Below are positions 27,224-36,250 of a DNA stretch of 64,000 nt, piece by piece. The DNA is from Bacteroidales bacterium M6 (GTDB lineage Bacteria > Bacteroidota > Bacteroidia > Bacteroidales > Muribaculaceae), in contig LUJQ01000003.1 of the NCBI GenBank assembly GCA_001689485.1, positions 1 through 64,000 on the forward strand, written 5' to 3'. The number at the start of each line of letters is the position of its first letter. Positions within the stretch are counted from its first letter, which is position 1. The position numbers and the translations under genes were made by a program. The notes beneath the pieces were generated by a model. That model did not search any database and had not been told where the DNA came from. It worked only from the letters and a program-made list of their open reading frames with translations.

Positions 27224-27387
27224 AATCAATATCAAAATTAAGAAAAAATCCCCACAGGGGGATGTTATCCCGACATTTTTATTAAATTTGCATGTTAGGA
27301 TAAAACATAGGTTATCCCGATTCCGTTTTAACATTGCTGCCGGCGCCGCCAACTGCGTGCCGGAGAATTGAAGAACAAATTAAAAGA

Positions 27388-28614
27388 ATGGCAAAAGTTA
27401 TCATTATCGGCGCCGGAGGCGTGGGCAGCGTGGTAGCCCACAAATGCGCCCAGAACCCCGAAGTGTTCACCGAAATCGTAATCGCATCGCGCCGTCAGGC
27501 CAAATGCGACGCCTTGGCACAGGCCATAGCAGAAGCCGCCGCAAAACGCGGGCAGGCCAACCTGCCTGTAATCTCCACCGACAGCGTGGATGCCGACAGC
27601 GTGGAACAGCTCTGCGAACTCTTCCGCCGCCACAAGCCCGAAATGGTAATCAACGTGGCACTCCCCTACCAGGATCTCACCATAATGGATGCCTGCCTGG
27701 AATGCGGGGTCAACTATCTCGACACGGCCAACTACGAGCCGCGCGACGTGGCCCATTTCGAGTATTCCTGGCAATGGGCCTACCGCGAACGCTTCGAGAA
27801 GGCCGGCCTGACGGCAATCCTCGGATGCGGCTTCGACCCCGGGGTATCAGGCGTGTTCACAGCCTATGCCGCCAAGCATTATTTCTCGGAAATGGAGACA
27901 CTCGACATTGTGGACTGCAATGCCGGGAACCACGGCAAGGCTTTCGCAACCAACTTCAACCCCGAAATCAACATCCGCGAAATCACACAGAACGGCCGCT
28001 ACTGGCTTAACGGCGAATGGGTGACCACCAAACCGCTTGAATTCCACAAGGAACTCAACTACCCCAACATAGGCCCGCGCGACAGCTACCTGCTCTATCA
28101 CGAGGAGCTGGAATCGCTCGTACAGAATTTCCCCTCCATCAAACGCGCCCGGTTCTGGATGACCTTCGGCCAGGAATACCTTACACACCTGCGCGTAATC
28201 CAGGGTATCGGCATGGCGCGCATCGACGAAGTGGAATACAACGGGCAGAAAATCGTGCCCCTGCAATTCCTCAAAGCCGTTCTTCCCGACCCGCAGGAAC
28301 TTGGAGAGAACTACACAGGGGAAACCTCTATAGGCTGCCGCATTTCAGGCAAAGCCAAAGACGGGGAACCCCTCACCTACTACATCTACAACAACTGCTC
28401 GCACCAGGAAGCCTACCGCGAAACCGGCATGCAGGCCGTAAGCTACACCACAGGTGTGCCCGCCATGATCGGCGCGATGATGTTCCTGACCGGGAAATGG
28501 AAAAAACCGGGTGTGCACAACGTAGAAGAATTCGACCCGGATCCGTTCATGGAGCAACTCATGGTGCAGGGTCTTCCCTGGCATGAAATCGTGAACGGCG
28601 ACCTAGAGTTATAA
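27388..28614 (+). CDS. Saccharopine-dehydrogenase-family enzyme, probably carboxynorspermidine synthase
   Basis: A 408-residue oxidoreductase with an N-terminal NAD(P) fold (VIIIGAGGVGSVVAHKCAQN) and a saccharopine-dehydrogenase C-terminal domain. Family members in gut Bacteroidetes condense a polyamine precursor with aspartate semialdehyde to make carboxy(nor)spermidine, which is then decarboxylated by NspC. The CGFDPGVSGVFTAYAAKH segment near residue 145 is typical. ATG 27388 starts directly at the Rossmann strand. A TAAATTTG box at 27284-27291 is the likely promoter. No other polyamine gene is in the window, so the exact substrate is inferred. Confidence 0.8.
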   Translation: MAKVIIIGAGGVGSVVAHKCAQNPEVFTEIVIASRRQAKCDALAQAIAEAAAKRGQANLPVISTDSVDADSVEQLCELFRRHKPEMVINVALPYQDLTIMDACLECGVNYLDTANYEPRDVAHFEYSWQWAYRERFEKAGLTAILGCGFDPGVSGVFTAYAAKHYFSEMETLDIVDCNAGNHGKAFATNFNPEINIREITQNGRYWLNGEWVTTKPLEFHKELNYPNIGPRDSYLLYHEELESLVQNFPSIKRARFWMTFGQEYLTHLRVIQGIGMARIDEVEYNGQKIVPLQFLKAVLPDPQELGENYTGETSIGCRISGKAKDGEPLTYYIYNNCSHQEAYRETGMQAVSYTTGVPAMIGAMMFLTGKWKKPGVHNVEEFDPDPFMEQLMVQGLPWHEIVNGDLEL

Positions 28615-28629
28615 ATAGCGACTTTTAGG

Positions 28630-28643
28630 AGATTGTCTAAAAA
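28630..28643. repeat. Solitary 14-base end of the MITE-like element
   Basis: AGATTGTCTAAAAA matches exactly the terminal 14 bases of the element at 55237. No second end or internal blocks follow, so this is either a truncated relic or a chance match. It lies 20 bases before the deoC start. Confidence 0.4.
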
Positions 28644-28663
28644 CAACAGCCTGTCAGGCACAA

Positions 28664-29569
28664 ATGTCAAAAACAAACAACATGACCCAGGATAAATACA
28701 CGCAGGCAATTGCCGAATGCGGCGTCAGCACCGACGATGCCGGGGTAAAAGCCGCTGTCGACAAAATCCTTGCCGACCACCTGAAGGAAAACATGAACGA
28801 AGAGGTTTATAAATTCCTCTTCAACTGCATAGACCTAACCACACTGCGGTCGACCGACTCACCCCGCAGCGTGGCCGATTTCACCGAACGCGTCAACCAG
28901 TTCGACGCCGAGCATCCTGAAATGCCCAACGTAGCCGCCATATGCGTTTATCCCAACTTCGCGCAAGTGGTACGCTCCGTGCTCGAGGTAAGCTCGGTCG
29001 ACATTGCCTGCGTGGCCGGATGCTTCCCCTCGTCGCAAAGCTTTATCGAAGTCAAAGTGGCGGAAACAGCCTTGGCTGTGGAAGGTGGTGCCGATGAAAT
29101 CGACATCGTGCTGAACCTCGGCAATTTCCTCGACGGGGATTACGAGGAAGTGTGCGATGAGATTTCCGAGCTGAAACATTCCTGCCGTGAAGCCCGCCTG
29201 AAAGTAATCCTTGAAACCGGCGCGTTGAAAACCGCTGAAAACATCAAGGCAGCCTCGGTGCTGGCAATGTACAGCGGCGCCGACTTCATCAAAACCTCCA
29301 CAGGTAAGGAATATCCCGGAGCAGGTCTTGAAGCAGCCTACACCATGTGCCGCTGCATCAAGGACTATTTCGACAAGACCGGAAGGATGGTCGGGTTCAA
29401 ACCCGCAGGAGGCGTTCGCACCCCTGAAGATGCCGTAGGTTACTACTGCATCGTAAAAGAAATCCTCGGCGAGCAATGGCTCACCAACGAGTATTTCCGC
29501 ATCGGGGCAAGCGGGCTGGCCAACAACCTGCTCTCCGCAATCTGGGGGACCGAGACACAATACTTCTAA
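28664..29569 (+). CDS. deoC: Deoxyribose-phosphate aldolase DeoC
   Basis: DeoC cleaves 2-deoxyribose-5-phosphate to acetaldehyde and glyceraldehyde-3-phosphate in deoxynucleoside breakdown. The 301-residue protein shows NCIDLTTL, ICVYPNF, DEIDIVLNLG, the Schiff-base lysine in ADFIKTSTGK and the second catalytic lysine in GFKPAGGVR. Length fits the longer DeoC type. ATG 28664 is used; a second ATG at 28682 is possible. It follows the saccharopine-family gene by 49 bases. Confidence 0.95.
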   Translation: MSKTNNMTQDKYTQAIAECGVSTDDAGVKAAVDKILADHLKENMNEEVYKFLFNCIDLTTLRSTDSPRSVADFTERVNQFDAEHPEMPNVAAICVYPNFAQVVRSVLEVSSVDIACVAGCFPSSQSFIEVKVAETALAVEGGADEIDIVLNLGNFLDGDYEEVCDEISELKHSCREARLKVILETGALKTAENIKAASVLAMYSGADFIKTSTGKEYPGAGLEAAYTMCRCIKDYFDKTGRMVGFKPAGGVRTPEDAVGYYCIVKEILGEQWLTNEYFRIGASGLANNLLSAIWGTETQYF

Positions 29570-29649
29570 ACAACCAGGCCGAGGTGCCATGTCACAGCAC
29601 CGGAACCCATCACAGAAAAGGCCACGTCATAATCACACAAGGCGAAGCA

Positions 29650-30321
29650 ATGAAATACTGGATAATCATAGACGACCGGCATGCCGGCCCTTTCAGCGCC
29701 CAGCAGCTGCTTGACACCGGGCTGACAGCCGACACCCTCGTATGGTTCGAGGGCATCCCCGACTGGACCCGTGCAGCCAACGTGGCCGAACTCGCAGAGG
29801 CACTCCAACGCCGCGCAATGGCTGAAGCAGACGCCAGGGAACGCCTCCTGGCCGAAGCCGAACAACGCAGGATGGCTGCCGAAGAGGAAGCCAGGATGGA
29901 AGCCGAACGCCTGCGCCAAGCCCAACAGGAGGCAGCATCGGCATTCTCCCCTGCGCAACAGCCGCAGGAACCAGGATTGGATGCTGAAACAGAACCGGCG
30001 CAACCCGGTTCCGGGGCGGCATACCCCTCAGGATGGCAACAGCCCTGCCGACAGCAGCCTGCGGCAACACGTCCGATAATAACAGAACCGTGCCCTCCGG
30101 CATATATAGCATGGTCGATTATCGCCACGCTGTTATGCTGCACCATTGTCGGCATACCCGGCATCGTCTTCGCCTCCATGACCAAAAGCGCCTACTATAA
30201 AGGCGACATCGTGAAAGCGAAACGCTATTCCGAGCTGGCACAATGGTTCACAATAGCCTCCATAGTCCTCGGGGCGGTAAGCTGGCCGTTCCAGATTGCC
30301 ATAATGGGAATGTTGCAATGA
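29650..30321 (+). CDS. GYF_2 and CD225-type membrane protein
   Basis: A 223-residue protein in three parts. The first 50 residues (MKYWIIIDDRHAGPFSAQQL, then DTLVWFEGIPDWTRA) form a GYF_2 domain. A strongly charged coiled-coil rich in Ala, Glu and Arg spans about residues 55-100. After a Pro/Gln linker, the C-terminus has two transmembrane helices with the CD225/dispanin pattern (AWSIIATLLCCTIVGIPGI, then a KAKRYSELAQWF loop). Bacteroidetes carry many such proteins, of unknown function. The gene overlaps the next by four bases. Confidence 0.8.
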   Translation: MKYWIIIDDRHAGPFSAQQLLDTGLTADTLVWFEGIPDWTRAANVAELAEALQRRAMAEADARERLLAEAEQRRMAAEEEARMEAERLRQAQQEAASAFSPAQQPQEPGLDAETEPAQPGSGAAYPSGWQQPCRQQPAATRPIITEPCPPAYIAWSIIATLLCCTIVGIPGIVFASMTKSAYYKGDIVKAKRYSELAQWFTIASIVLGAVSWPFQIAIMGMLQ

Positions 30322-30710
30322 ACCCCGCCTCAAGGCAACGTATAATCAGAGCCGTTGCGGCATTATCTGCCGCAACGGCTCTGATTATGTTATATCTCGC
30401 AGCAGTAAGGATTACAGGAATAATGCCGCGATGCCTTTTCAAACTTGCCACAGGGTGGTCATGTCCGGGATGCGGAAGCCAGCGGGCTTTTAATGCCGTA
30501 ATCCATGGCAACCTGCGTGATGCCTTCGAGGTCAACATGCTCCTACCGGTCGGCCTAGCATACCTATGCCTGCTAGGTGCAGGCTATATGCTGCCGGGCA
30601 ACAAACGGATACAGGCAGTCTACACCCGTGCCACTTCCCCCAAAGCCCTCATTGCAGTTGCCGCAGTGATTGCAGGCTGGACTGTCATAAGGAATATACT
30701 TGGGATTTGA
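30318..30710 (+). CDS. DUF2752 small membrane protein
   Basis: A 130-residue membrane protein with three or four helices and the DUF2752 signature CPGCGSQRAFNAVIHG near residues 49-64, with two conserved cysteines. The ATG overlaps the stop of the GYF_2/CD225 gene (ATGA). The same gene pair is common in Bacteroidetes, which suggests a joint function that is not known. Codons 9-24 consist of a perfect 21-base inverted repeat. Confidence 0.8.
   Translation: MNPASRQRIIRAVAALSAATALIMLYLAAVRITGIMPRCLFKLATGWSCPGCGSQRAFNAVIHGNLRDAFEVNMLLPVGLAYLCLLGAGYMLPGNKRIQAVYTRATSPKALIAVAAVIAGWTVIRNILGI
30342..30388. repeat. Perfect 21-bp inverted repeat inside a coding sequence
   Basis: The left arm 30342-30362 and right arm 30368-30388 are exact reverse complements over all 21 bases, with loop TTATC. 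The element lies within codons 9-24 of the DUF2752 gene, which encode part of its first membrane helix. Confidence 0.95.
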
Positions 30711-30745
30711 GGCACCATAACAACATAATGGCAAAAATACCATTT

Positions 30746-30772
30746 ATTCCAATATACTCCAACAATTGGAAT
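30746..30772. promoter_or_regulatory. Candidate operator upstream of the exporter operon
   Basis: An 8-base inverted repeat, ATTCCAAT (30746-30753) and ATTGGAAT (30765-30772), separated by 11 bases, sits just upstream of the promoter of the TolC operon. The spacing suits a dimeric regulator of TetR or MarR type. No regulator gene is adjacent. Confidence 0.4.
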
Positions 30773-30783
30773 ATCCGACGTAT

Positions 30784-30810
30784 TTTGAAGCCGCATTTTC
30801 ACTAATTTTG
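30784..30810 (+). promoter_or_regulatory. Promoter of the exporter operon
   Basis: TAATTTTG at 30803-30810 is a full -7 box. TTTG at 30784-30787 gives a short 15-base spacer, so the promoter may be weak or activator-dependent. The leader to the ATG at 30955 is about 140 bases. Confidence 0.45.
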
Positions 30811-30954
30811 CATCGCGTTTGATAACCGGCAGAAAATAAAACTTTTTTAATAATTCCCCGGTTATATTATGGAAGCAAGCAATCGAAGTCATCATAGCTT
30901 CCTCTTCACTCCCTCTTCCAAAACACGCGTTTGCAATCATTATAATCATTATTT

Positions 30955-32406
30955 ATGAGAACAGCACCAGTCATATCCGGTATCATAGCCATAACTTGCC
31001 TCGCCTGCTCCAACGCGAAGGCCGAGGTATATTCGCTCGACTCATGCCGACGCATGGCACTTGACAACAATAAGGAAATAATGATCAAGGCCGAAAAAGT
31101 GCGTCAAGCCGAATATGTGAAAAAAGAGGCTTTTGCAGCCTATCTCCCGGCGGTTGACTTCGCCGGAGGCTACACGTATAACCAAAAGGAGCTTTCGATT
31201 TTCGACAGCGACCAGCTCCTGCCCACAAAAAGCTTCAACCCGGTCACAAAGAGCTATGAATTCAACGTGGTTAAAAACCCGGTGACAGGCGAACCAGTGC
31301 CCGGCCCGAACGGGCAGCCTATTCCGTCGGAAGTGGCATTGATTCCGAAAGAAGCGATGGAATACGACATACATAACGTGTTCTTCGGAGCCGTCACCCT
31401 CACACAGCCCATATTCATGGGCGGGAAGATAATAGCCCTCAACAAACTGGCCGACATCAACAGGGAAGCCTCGTCAGCCCTGCAACGCAACGAGGCCCAA
31501 AACGTTATCTATGCCGTTGATGCAGCCTACTGGACAGTGGTGTCGCTAAAGGCCAAACACGAGCTTGCCAAAAGCTATGTAAACCTTCTCGACACGCTCG
31601 ACAGGAATGTAAAACTGATGCTCGACCAGGGGGTGGCCACACAGAGCGACCTTCTGAGCGTCGACGTCAAACTCAATGAAGCCAGTATCGACCTCCTCAA
31701 AGTGGAAAACGGGCTGTCGTTAAGCCGCATGGCCCTGGCGCAGATATGCGGGCTGCCGGTGCACACGCCCATAAACGTTGCCGACGAGGGATGCAGCACA
31801 ATCAATCCACACGCCGAAATAGCAACCCGGTATGATATGGAACAGGTATATGCAAACCGTCCCGACTTCCGTGCCCTGGAACTGGCCGCAATGGCCGCCA
31901 GGCAGGAGAAACGTGTGACTATGTCGGAAATGCTCCCCAATGTTGCCTTGATAGGCGCCTACTCATTCAGCAACCCCAACATGTTCGACGGCTTTAAAAA
32001 GCAATTCGACGGGGCTTTCTCCGTAGGTGTAATGGTCAAAATACCGCTGTGGCACTGGGGAGGCAATTACAACAAATACAAGGCTGCGGCATCAAACGAA
32101 ACCATCATGAAACTGCGCCTGGCCGACACCCGTGAAAAAATCGACCTCCAGGTAAGCCAGGCCGCTTTCAAAGCCCAGGAAGCCGTAAAAACATATCTGA
32201 TGACCGAAACCAACCTTGACAAAGCCAAGGAAAACCTTCGCACGGCAACCCTCGGCTTCCGTGAAGGAGTGCTCACCCCCGACGATGTTATGGCGGCACA
32301 GACAGCTTGGTTAAAAGCCCACTCCGAACATATCGACGCCATGATTGACGCGCAGCTATGCGATGTCTACCTGGCAAAGGTGCTCGGCACGCTCGGCAAC
32401 CAATAA
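30955..32406 (+). CDS. TolC-family outer-membrane efflux protein
   Basis: A 483-residue outer-membrane efflux duct. A signal peptide (about residues 1-24) is followed by the duplicated helical hairpin pattern of OEP domains: YSLDSCRRMALDNNKEI, then long coiled helices, and VGVMVKIPLWHWGGNYNKYKAA in the second half. It forms the outer-membrane channel for the downstream adaptor and two permeases. The next gene starts 82 bases later on the same strand. Confidence 0.9.
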   Translation: MRTAPVISGIIAITCLACSNAKAEVYSLDSCRRMALDNNKEIMIKAEKVRQAEYVKKEAFAAYLPAVDFAGGYTYNQKELSIFDSDQLLPTKSFNPVTKSYEFNVVKNPVTGEPVPGPNGQPIPSEVALIPKEAMEYDIHNVFFGAVTLTQPIFMGGKIIALNKLADINREASSALQRNEAQNVIYAVDAAYWTVVSLKAKHELAKSYVNLLDTLDRNVKLMLDQGVATQSDLLSVDVKLNEASIDLLKVENGLSLSRMALAQICGLPVHTPINVADEGCSTINPHAEIATRYDMEQVYANRPDFRALELAAMAARQEKRVTMSEMLPNVALIGAYSFSNPNMFDGFKKQFDGAFSVGVMVKIPLWHWGGNYNKYKAAASNETIMKLRLADTREKIDLQVSQAAFKAQEAVKTYLMTETNLDKAKENLRTATLGFREGVLTPDDVMAAQTAWLKAHSEHIDAMIDAQLCDVYLAKVLGTLGNQ

Positions 32407-32488
32407 GTTTACAACCAAACAATCACACCAGTCCGACCCGGATAACCACACAGACAACCTACTCAAAAACTAAAAAACCAGCATAATC

Positions 32489-33502
32489 ATGGCAAATCTC
32501 GAACAGCTCACTACCGAAGAGAAAAAGGAGAACCGCAAACTCCTCTCGGCCTTGGGCATCATAGTGGTAATCGTAGCCGCTATGGCAATCATAGGCTTCC
32601 TTTTTATCAACAAACCGGCTGAAATCATCGAGGGGCAGGCCGAAGCGACATCCATCAGAGTGTCAGGAAAGCTCCCGGGACGTATCATGACATTCTATGT
32701 CCACGAAGGCGATATGGTGAAAGCCGGTGACACGTTGGTGCATATACACTCGTCGCTTGTGGAAGCAAAGCTGCAACAAGCCCGCAGCATGCAGCAAGCA
32801 GCACAGGCAATGAACCAAAAGGTCGATGCAGGCACACGCTCACAGATTATACAAAGCGCCTACGAAATGTGGCAACAGGCCAAGGCAGCCGTCGAAATCA
32901 CCGGCAAAACCTACACGCGCCTCGAAAACCTCTATAAAGAGGGAGTGATGTCGGAGCAGAAACGCGACGAGGCCAAAGCCGCCTATGATGCAGCCGTTGC
33001 AGCAGCCTCGGCTGCGAAAAGCCAGTATGAGATGGCAAAACAGGGGGCACAGAAAGAGGATAAGGCCAGCGCACAGGCAATGGTAGGTGCAGCAACGGCA
33101 GGTGTGTCGGAGGTGGAAGCAATCCTCGAAGACCAATACCTCACAGCCCCATGCGACGGCCAGATAGACGTGATTTTCCCAAACGAAGGGGAATTGGTAG
33201 CCCTTGGCGCACCGATTATGAACGTGCTCAAAACCGACGACAAGTGGGTAACATTCAATGTGCGCGAAGAATTCCTGGCCGATATGACCATCGGGAAGGA
33301 GATAACAATCATGATTCCCGCCCTCGGACAAAAGGAAATCAAAGCAAAAATCTACTACGTGCGCGACCTTGGCAGCTATGCTACATGGCACGCCACCAAA
33401 ACCACCGGCGACTGGGATTCGAAAACATTCGAGGTAAAAGCCCGACCTACCGAACAGCTTACCGACCTGCGTCCCGGCATGACGGTTATCTACAAGGAAT
33501 AA
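32489..33502 (+). CDS. HlyD-family membrane fusion (periplasmic adaptor) protein
   Basis: A 337-residue adaptor with one N-terminal transmembrane helix (about residues 22-44), a split biotinyl-lipoyl domain (GKLPGRIMTFYVHEGDMVKAGD and APCDGQIDVIFPNEGELV) flanking an alpha hairpin, and a beta-barrel. It would bridge the ABC-2 permeases with the TolC-like channel. It resembles the YhiI-type adaptors of ABC-2 drug exporters. Confidence 0.9.
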   Translation: MANLEQLTTEEKKENRKLLSALGIIVVIVAAMAIIGFLFINKPAEIIEGQAEATSIRVSGKLPGRIMTFYVHEGDMVKAGDTLVHIHSSLVEAKLQQARSMQQAAQAMNQKVDAGTRSQIIQSAYEMWQQAKAAVEITGKTYTRLENLYKEGVMSEQKRDEAKAAYDAAVAAASAAKSQYEMAKQGAQKEDKASAQAMVGAATAGVSEVEAILEDQYLTAPCDGQIDVIFPNEGELVALGAPIMNVLKTDDKWVTFNVREEFLADMTIGKEITIMIPALGQKEIKAKIYYVRDLGSYATWHATKTTGDWDSKTFEVKARPTEQLTDLRPGMTVIYKE

Positions 33503-33626
33503 CTATGCTGCGGCATCTGCCTAAAGAATCCCCCGAGTGCCGTTTCAGGTCAACGATTCTGTCGCCCACCTGTAACCCAAACCGTAAAACCCTTAACGTC
33601 AACCGTTAAACATCAGAATAAATTAA

Positions 33627-34796
33627 ATGAGAATTTCCCAGGGTCTTTGGAACGTTATCAAGCGCGAGGTGCGACTGCTCACCTCCAGGCCGATATACCT
33701 TGTCGGGATGACCCTCGTGCCATTGCTCATGGCGGTTTTCTTCGTGTCGCTACTCGGCGAGGGGCTTCCCAAGAAAGTGCCTGCGGCGGTGGTCGACCTC
33801 GACCATTCGCAAATATCGCGACAGCTTACACGGTCGCTCGACGCAATGGAGCTTATAAATATCACCCAACGTGAAAATTCCTATAACGAGGCCATAGCAG
33901 CCGTTCAACGCGGGGAGGTATTCGGGTTCTTCGTCATTCCAGAGGATTTCGAACGCGAAGCCGTGGCCGGACGCGCCCCAACGCTGACGTTCTACTCCAA
34001 CCTGACATTCTATGTTCCCGGCACGCTGGTATTCAAGGGGTTCAAAACCATGGCGGTTACCACATCCGGACGCCTGGTCCAGACCGACCTGGTTGCAAAA
34101 GGCGCCCCTTCGCAGATAGCGGAAACAATCCTGCAACCGATGACGGTGCAGAACCACCCGTTAAACAACCCCTGGCTCAATTATTCCTACTACCTGTCGA
34201 CCTCGTTCCTGCCCGGACTGCTGGAACTGATGATATTCCTTATGACGGTCTATGCCGTTGCCCATGAGCTTAAAACCGGCAAATCAGCGGAATGGCTCCG
34301 AACAGCCAATGGCGACATATGGACTGCGATTATCGGAAAACTCGCACCGCAGACACTGATATTCACCGTAATAGGATTCGGCATGAACGCCTTGATGTTC
34401 GGATGGCTTCATTTCCCGATGAACGGCAGCATGGCCGACCTGCTGCTGGGGATGTTCCTGTTCGTAATCGCCTGTCAGAGCTTCGCGGTGTTCGTATGCT
34501 CGGTGCTGCCCAACCTGCGCCTGGCTCTCTCCATCTGCTCGCTGACCGGCATCCTGGCCTTCTCCATCGCAGCATTTTCATTCCCCGAGCAGGCCATGTA
34601 CGGGGGAATTGCCATATTCTCCTACATACTGCCGGTGCGCTGGTATTTCCTGATCTATATCGACCAGGCTCTCAACGGCATCCCGCTTTACTTCTCACGC
34701 CTCTATTATGTGGCGTTGCTCGTGTTCCCGATTCTGGCCGCACTTGCGGCGCCGTTACTGCGCAGGGCTGTCCGCAAACCTGTCTATGTGCCTTGA
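33627..34796 (+). CDS. ABC-2-type transporter permease, first copy
   Basis: A 389-residue ABC-2 permease. One helix near residues 20-45 is followed by a large periplasmic loop (to about 190) and five further helices, the usual ABC-2/YhhJ-like layout. The region VPAAVVDLDHSQISRQLTRSL in the loop is typical. It has no ATP-binding domain. It pairs with a second permease starting 60 bases after its stop. Confidence 0.9.
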   Translation: MRISQGLWNVIKREVRLLTSRPIYLVGMTLVPLLMAVFFVSLLGEGLPKKVPAAVVDLDHSQISRQLTRSLDAMELINITQRENSYNEAIAAVQRGEVFGFFVIPEDFEREAVAGRAPTLTFYSNLTFYVPGTLVFKGFKTMAVTTSGRLVQTDLVAKGAPSQIAETILQPMTVQNHPLNNPWLNYSYYLSTSFLPGLLELMIFLMTVYAVAHELKTGKSAEWLRTANGDIWTAIIGKLAPQTLIFTVIGFGMNALMFGWLHFPMNGSMADLLLGMFLFVIACQSFAVFVCSVLPNLRLALSICSLTGILAFSIAAFSFPEQAMYGGIAIFSYILPVRWYFLIYIDQALNGIPLYFSRLYYVALLVFPILAALAAPLLRRAVRKPVYVP

Positions 34797-34856
34797 CCAC
34801 AGGCCACAGTCGGCATCAATCGAACAATCAATCCCAAACAAATTAAACAAGCAACA

Positions 34857-36038
34857 ATGAAGGGTGTCCTCAACGACATAAAGGAATGGTTTTTGGAAAC
34901 GGCGAAGGTATTCCGCCGTGAATTCGGCATGGTGTTCAGGGACGCCGGGGTGATGCTGTTCTTTTTTGCCCTGCCATTGGCCTACCCTATCGTGTATGCC
35001 GCCATCTACAACCCCGAAGTCACACGCGAAATGCCTGTGGCGGTCGTCGATAACAGCCGAACCGCCGAAAGCCGTGAGTTTGTGCGGCATGCCGACGCGA
35101 CACAGGCGATAAAAATCTGCGGTTACGCCTCCGACCTGGCACAGGCCCGCAGATGGTGGGAGGAGAAAAAATGCTTTGCCGTAATCGAGATTCCGAAAGA
35201 TTTCTCGCAGAAAATCGGCCGTGGGGAGCAAGGGGTGGTTCAATTCTACAGCGATGTCAGCCTGCTGTTGCGCTACCGCACATTCCTGGAATCGATAACC
35301 GAATTGCAGATGGCCACTGACACACAGCTACGTGAACGCGCCCTCAACACATTGGGAGTTGCCCAGGCAGGTGAAGGCTCAGGCATACAGACCGAAGCCT
35401 ATTTCCTCGGCGACCCGCAACAGGGGTTTGCCTCGTTCATTCTTCCCGGCATCGTGGTGCTCATTCTCCAACAAAGCCTGATACTGGGCGTTACAATGCT
35501 GGGCGGCACGTCGAACGACCGACGCCGACGCAATGGCGGCACCGACCCGTTGGCAATAACAGCCTCCCCGTCGGCCACCATAATCGGGAAAACACTCTGT
35601 TATGTGACACTCTATCTGCCACTGACCATCTATATACTGCATTACATCCCGCTGATGTTCGCGTTTCCCCATATCGGGGAAATACAGGATTATTTCCTGT
35701 TCATGCTCCCTATGCTCATATCATCGGCACTGCTGGGGCTGACATTGCAGTTCATGGTGTCGGAACGCGAAAGCGCGTTTATCGTGGTGGTGTTCACCTC
35801 GGTGGCATTCCTGTTCCTGTCGGGACTGACATGGCCGCGCTATGCCATGCAGCCACTATGGAAAATGCTGGGCGACATCATACCCGCGACATGGGGTATC
35901 GAAGGGTTTATCCGCATCAACAACAACGGCGCCCCATTGGCGTTGGAATCCACCCCTTACCGATGGTTGTGGTGGCTGTCGGCGGCATATTTCATCACCG
36001 CCTATCTCGTCACACGGTATAAGACCCGTCACGGTTAG
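34857..36038 (+). CDS. ABC-2-type transporter permease, second copy
   Basis: A 393-residue paralogue of the preceding permease, with the same one-plus-five helix layout. The loop reads MPVAVVDNSRTAESREFVRHA, and FLSGLTWPRYAMQPLWKMLG lies near the C-terminus. Two different permeases suggest a heterodimer. It is the last gene of the operon and is followed by a strong terminator at 36132. Confidence 0.9.
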   Translation: MKGVLNDIKEWFLETAKVFRREFGMVFRDAGVMLFFFALPLAYPIVYAAIYNPEVTREMPVAVVDNSRTAESREFVRHADATQAIKICGYASDLAQARRWWEEKKCFAVIEIPKDFSQKIGRGEQGVVQFYSDVSLLLRYRTFLESITELQMATDTQLRERALNTLGVAQAGEGSGIQTEAYFLGDPQQGFASFILPGIVVLILQQSLILGVTMLGGTSNDRRRRNGGTDPLAITASPSATIIGKTLCYVTLYLPLTIYILHYIPLMFAFPHIGEIQDYFLFMLPMLISSALLGLTLQFMVSERESAFIVVVFTSVAFLFLSGLTWPRYAMQPLWKMLGDIIPATWGIEGFIRINNNGAPLALESTPYRWLWWLSAAYFITAYLVTRYKTRHG

Positions 36039-36131
36039 GCGCCTGGACTTATATCGGCGTTCCGTATCAGCCGCATACAAATAATAGTTTGTAGCCAACA
36101 TGGCATCACGGGATTGATACCTCAAAAAAAC

Positions 36132-36176
36132 ATCGCGGGTTCTGTTGACGTAATAGCAACAGAACCCGCGATTTTT
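36132..36176 (+). terminator. Intrinsic terminator of the exporter operon
   Basis: A perfect 16-base stem (36132-36147 with 36157-36172), loop ACGTAATAG, followed by a T5 run. This is the strongest classical terminator in the window. Confidence 0.92.
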
Positions 36177-36250
36177 ACGCCAAAATGTTAAATCGAGTTA
36201 AGCGCACGAAAATTCTTGCCCGAAAACTATGTTGTAAAACACAAAACCTA

